Shown: piece after piece, positions 63,447-64,000 of the stretch
How the letters are laid out: each line of letters opens with the position of its first letter
Numbering within the stretch: position 1 is the first letter of the stretch
Virus record (IMG/VR): IMGVR_UViG_3300043313_000605
Location: 1-64,000 of that record
DNA from: a virus
Strand: one strand, 5' to 3'
DNA length: 64,000 bases
Made by a program: the position numbers and the translations under genes
The notes under the pieces: generated by a model
Told to the model about the DNA's origin: nothing
Database searches by the model: none
The model's input: only the letters and a program-made list of their open reading frames with translations

Positions 63447-63474
63447 TTGGCATTTCCTCAGTGAACGTGAGATC

Positions 63475-63500
63475 GAGCGCCAGCCGATGTGCTGGCGCTC
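63475..63500 (-). repeat. GCGCCAGC hairpin 6
   Basis: Arms GAGCGCCAGC / GCTGGCGCTC around CGATGT, 8 nt upstream of GTTCACTGAGG and the 63446 gene. Confidence 0.85.
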
Positions 63501-63512
63501 TGTGGTGCGCTG

Positions 63513-63770
63513 CTACTTGTCCGACGACGGCGGGAGCCACGTAGACGCGGGAGCCGACATTGCCGCGTCCAGCGCGGCGCCGTGAATCGCTCCGTAGGTG
63601 TTCCGTGCGATCTCGTCCACCCGACGTTGAATCGCTTCCTGATTGGCGACGATGGTTGCCTGATTCATGAGCGACTGACGCACGAGCGACGCGATTTCTT
63701 TCTGTGCGTCGCGAATGGCGTGCTGATTCCCGATGATGGTTGCCTGATTGGCAATGAGTGCAGTGAACAT
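63513..63770 (-). CDS. Coiled-coil protein with NQATI repeats
   Basis: An 85-residue protein. NQATIIGNQHAI near residue 8 and NQATIVANQEAI near 36 are copies of one unit within a helical coil. The tail is Pro/Ser-rich (SAPASTWLPPSSDK). Oligomeric coiled coil likely; function unknown. GAGGTACACACAAC precedes the ATG. Confidence 0.65.
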   Translation of the reverse strand: MFTALIANQATIIGNQHAIRDAQKEIASLVRQSLMNQATIVANQEAIQRRVDEIARNTYGAIHGAALDAAMSAPASTWLPPSSDK

Positions 63771-63800
63771 GTTGTGTGTACCTCAGTGAACGTGAGACAA

Positions 63801-63826
63801 GAGCGCCAGCCGAATTGCTGGCGCTC
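63801..63826 (-). repeat. GCGCCAGC hairpin 7 (variant loop)
   Basis: Same arms GAGCGCCAGC / GCTGGCGCTC with a CGAATT loop, two substitutions from the family loop. It lies 9 nt upstream of GTTCACTGAGG and the 63770 gene. Confidence 0.85.
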
Positions 63827-63838
63827 TGTGGTGCGTGG

Positions 63839-64000
63839 TCAGTAACCGGGAGCGAATGCTTTATCGACGGCTCGTGTCACGTCGTCTGGCCCGATGCGTT
63901 CGACAATGCGCCGTGCATCATCTTCCGCATTTTCTCGTGCCGTTTTAAGCACGCTTGCCCATGTGCGTTTGCTGGCGTTCGTGCGGACGTTGCCGAACGT
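63839..64000 (-). CDS. C-terminal part of an early protein cut by the window edge
   Basis: 53 codons ending in a TGA at 63839-63841, open to the window edge. The visible part is helical and charged (KRTWASVLKTARENAEDDARRIVERIGPDDV, broken here into its two helices by Leu-Lys), ending FAPGY. Related in composition to the neighbouring small early proteins. Function unknown. Confidence 0.6.
   Translation of the reverse strand, partial: TFGNVRTNASKRTWASVLKTARENAEDDARRIVERIGPDDVTRAVDKAFAPGY

Noticed and set aside
61130-63826. CRISPR array
   Set aside because: The regularly recurring GCGCCAGC elements are palindromes separated by 250-600-bp genes, not short repeats with similar-length spacers, and no cas genes are present.

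Overview
The window is a continuous stretch of a double-stranded DNA tailed bacteriophage genome, roughly 60% GC, and it looks like a siphovirus. It has a 1,537-residue tape measure protein, a tail tube protein, a tail assembly chaperone with a probable -1 frameshift, and no sheath or baseplate-wedge genes. Nearly every gene reads leftwards on the minus strand with ATGA, TGATG or TAATG overlaps. The one convincing exception is a plus-strand gene at 27.46 kb. No integrase, rRNA, tRNA or CRISPR array is visible. The host cannot be named. The Ig-like (Big2) sequence of the secreted protein at 5.8-8.0 kb resembles proteins common in Gemmatimonadota, which is only a weak hint.

Layout in the direction of transcription, from high to low coordinates. 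(1) 64.0-60.3 kb: small early-type genes separated by near-identical hairpins, closed by a strong intrinsic terminator at 60.2 kb. (2) 60.1-54.15 kb: packaging and head genes, namely small terminase, large terminase, a papain-like C1 cysteine peptidase, a DUF4055-type portal and a MuF-like head protein, followed by a terminator at 53.95 kb. (3) 53.8-49.5 kb: scaffold, probable decoration protein, major capsid protein and head-tail completion proteins. (4) 49.5-35.4 kb: tail tube, chaperone, tape measure, distal tail proteins, a J-like central tail protein and lectin-like or discoidin-like tip proteins. (5) 35.4-27.8 kb: membrane and coiled-coil protein, holin, amidase endolysin, a 1,237-residue tail protein with about 25 short repeats, and a spanin-like protein. 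(6) 27.46 kb: the single plus-strand gene, facing away from a divergent promoter region that contains paired operator-like palindromes.

(7) 27.2-0 kb: a long leftward operon. It holds many small zinc-ribbon or membrane proteins, a ParB-like protein, and an amidoligase, class II glutamine amidotransferase and gamma-glutamylcyclotransferase cassette. It also holds a SNF2-type helicase, an SSB-like protein, a CHC2/TOPRIM primase fused to an MCM-like AAA+ helicase, a YqaJ exonuclease, a secreted Big2/beta-helix protein, a YkgJ cysteine-cluster protein and an AcrVA2-like protein. Replication and recombination therefore sit next to host-interaction and metabolic genes.

Two DNA-level signals run across gene boundaries. 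The first is the odd palindrome CAAC(N)GTTG, found about 34 times where less than one copy is expected, in several reading frames and at the centre of two long perfect intergenic palindromes. The second is the octamer GTTCACTG just before the Shine-Dalgarno sequence. It lies 6-10 nt downstream of either a sigma70-like promoter with a 17-nt spacer or a GC-rich hairpin. This is analogous in layout to the start-associated sequences of some mycobacteriophages. The strongest candidates for new biology are the amidoligase cassette, these two repeat systems, and the papain-like peptidase in the head module.
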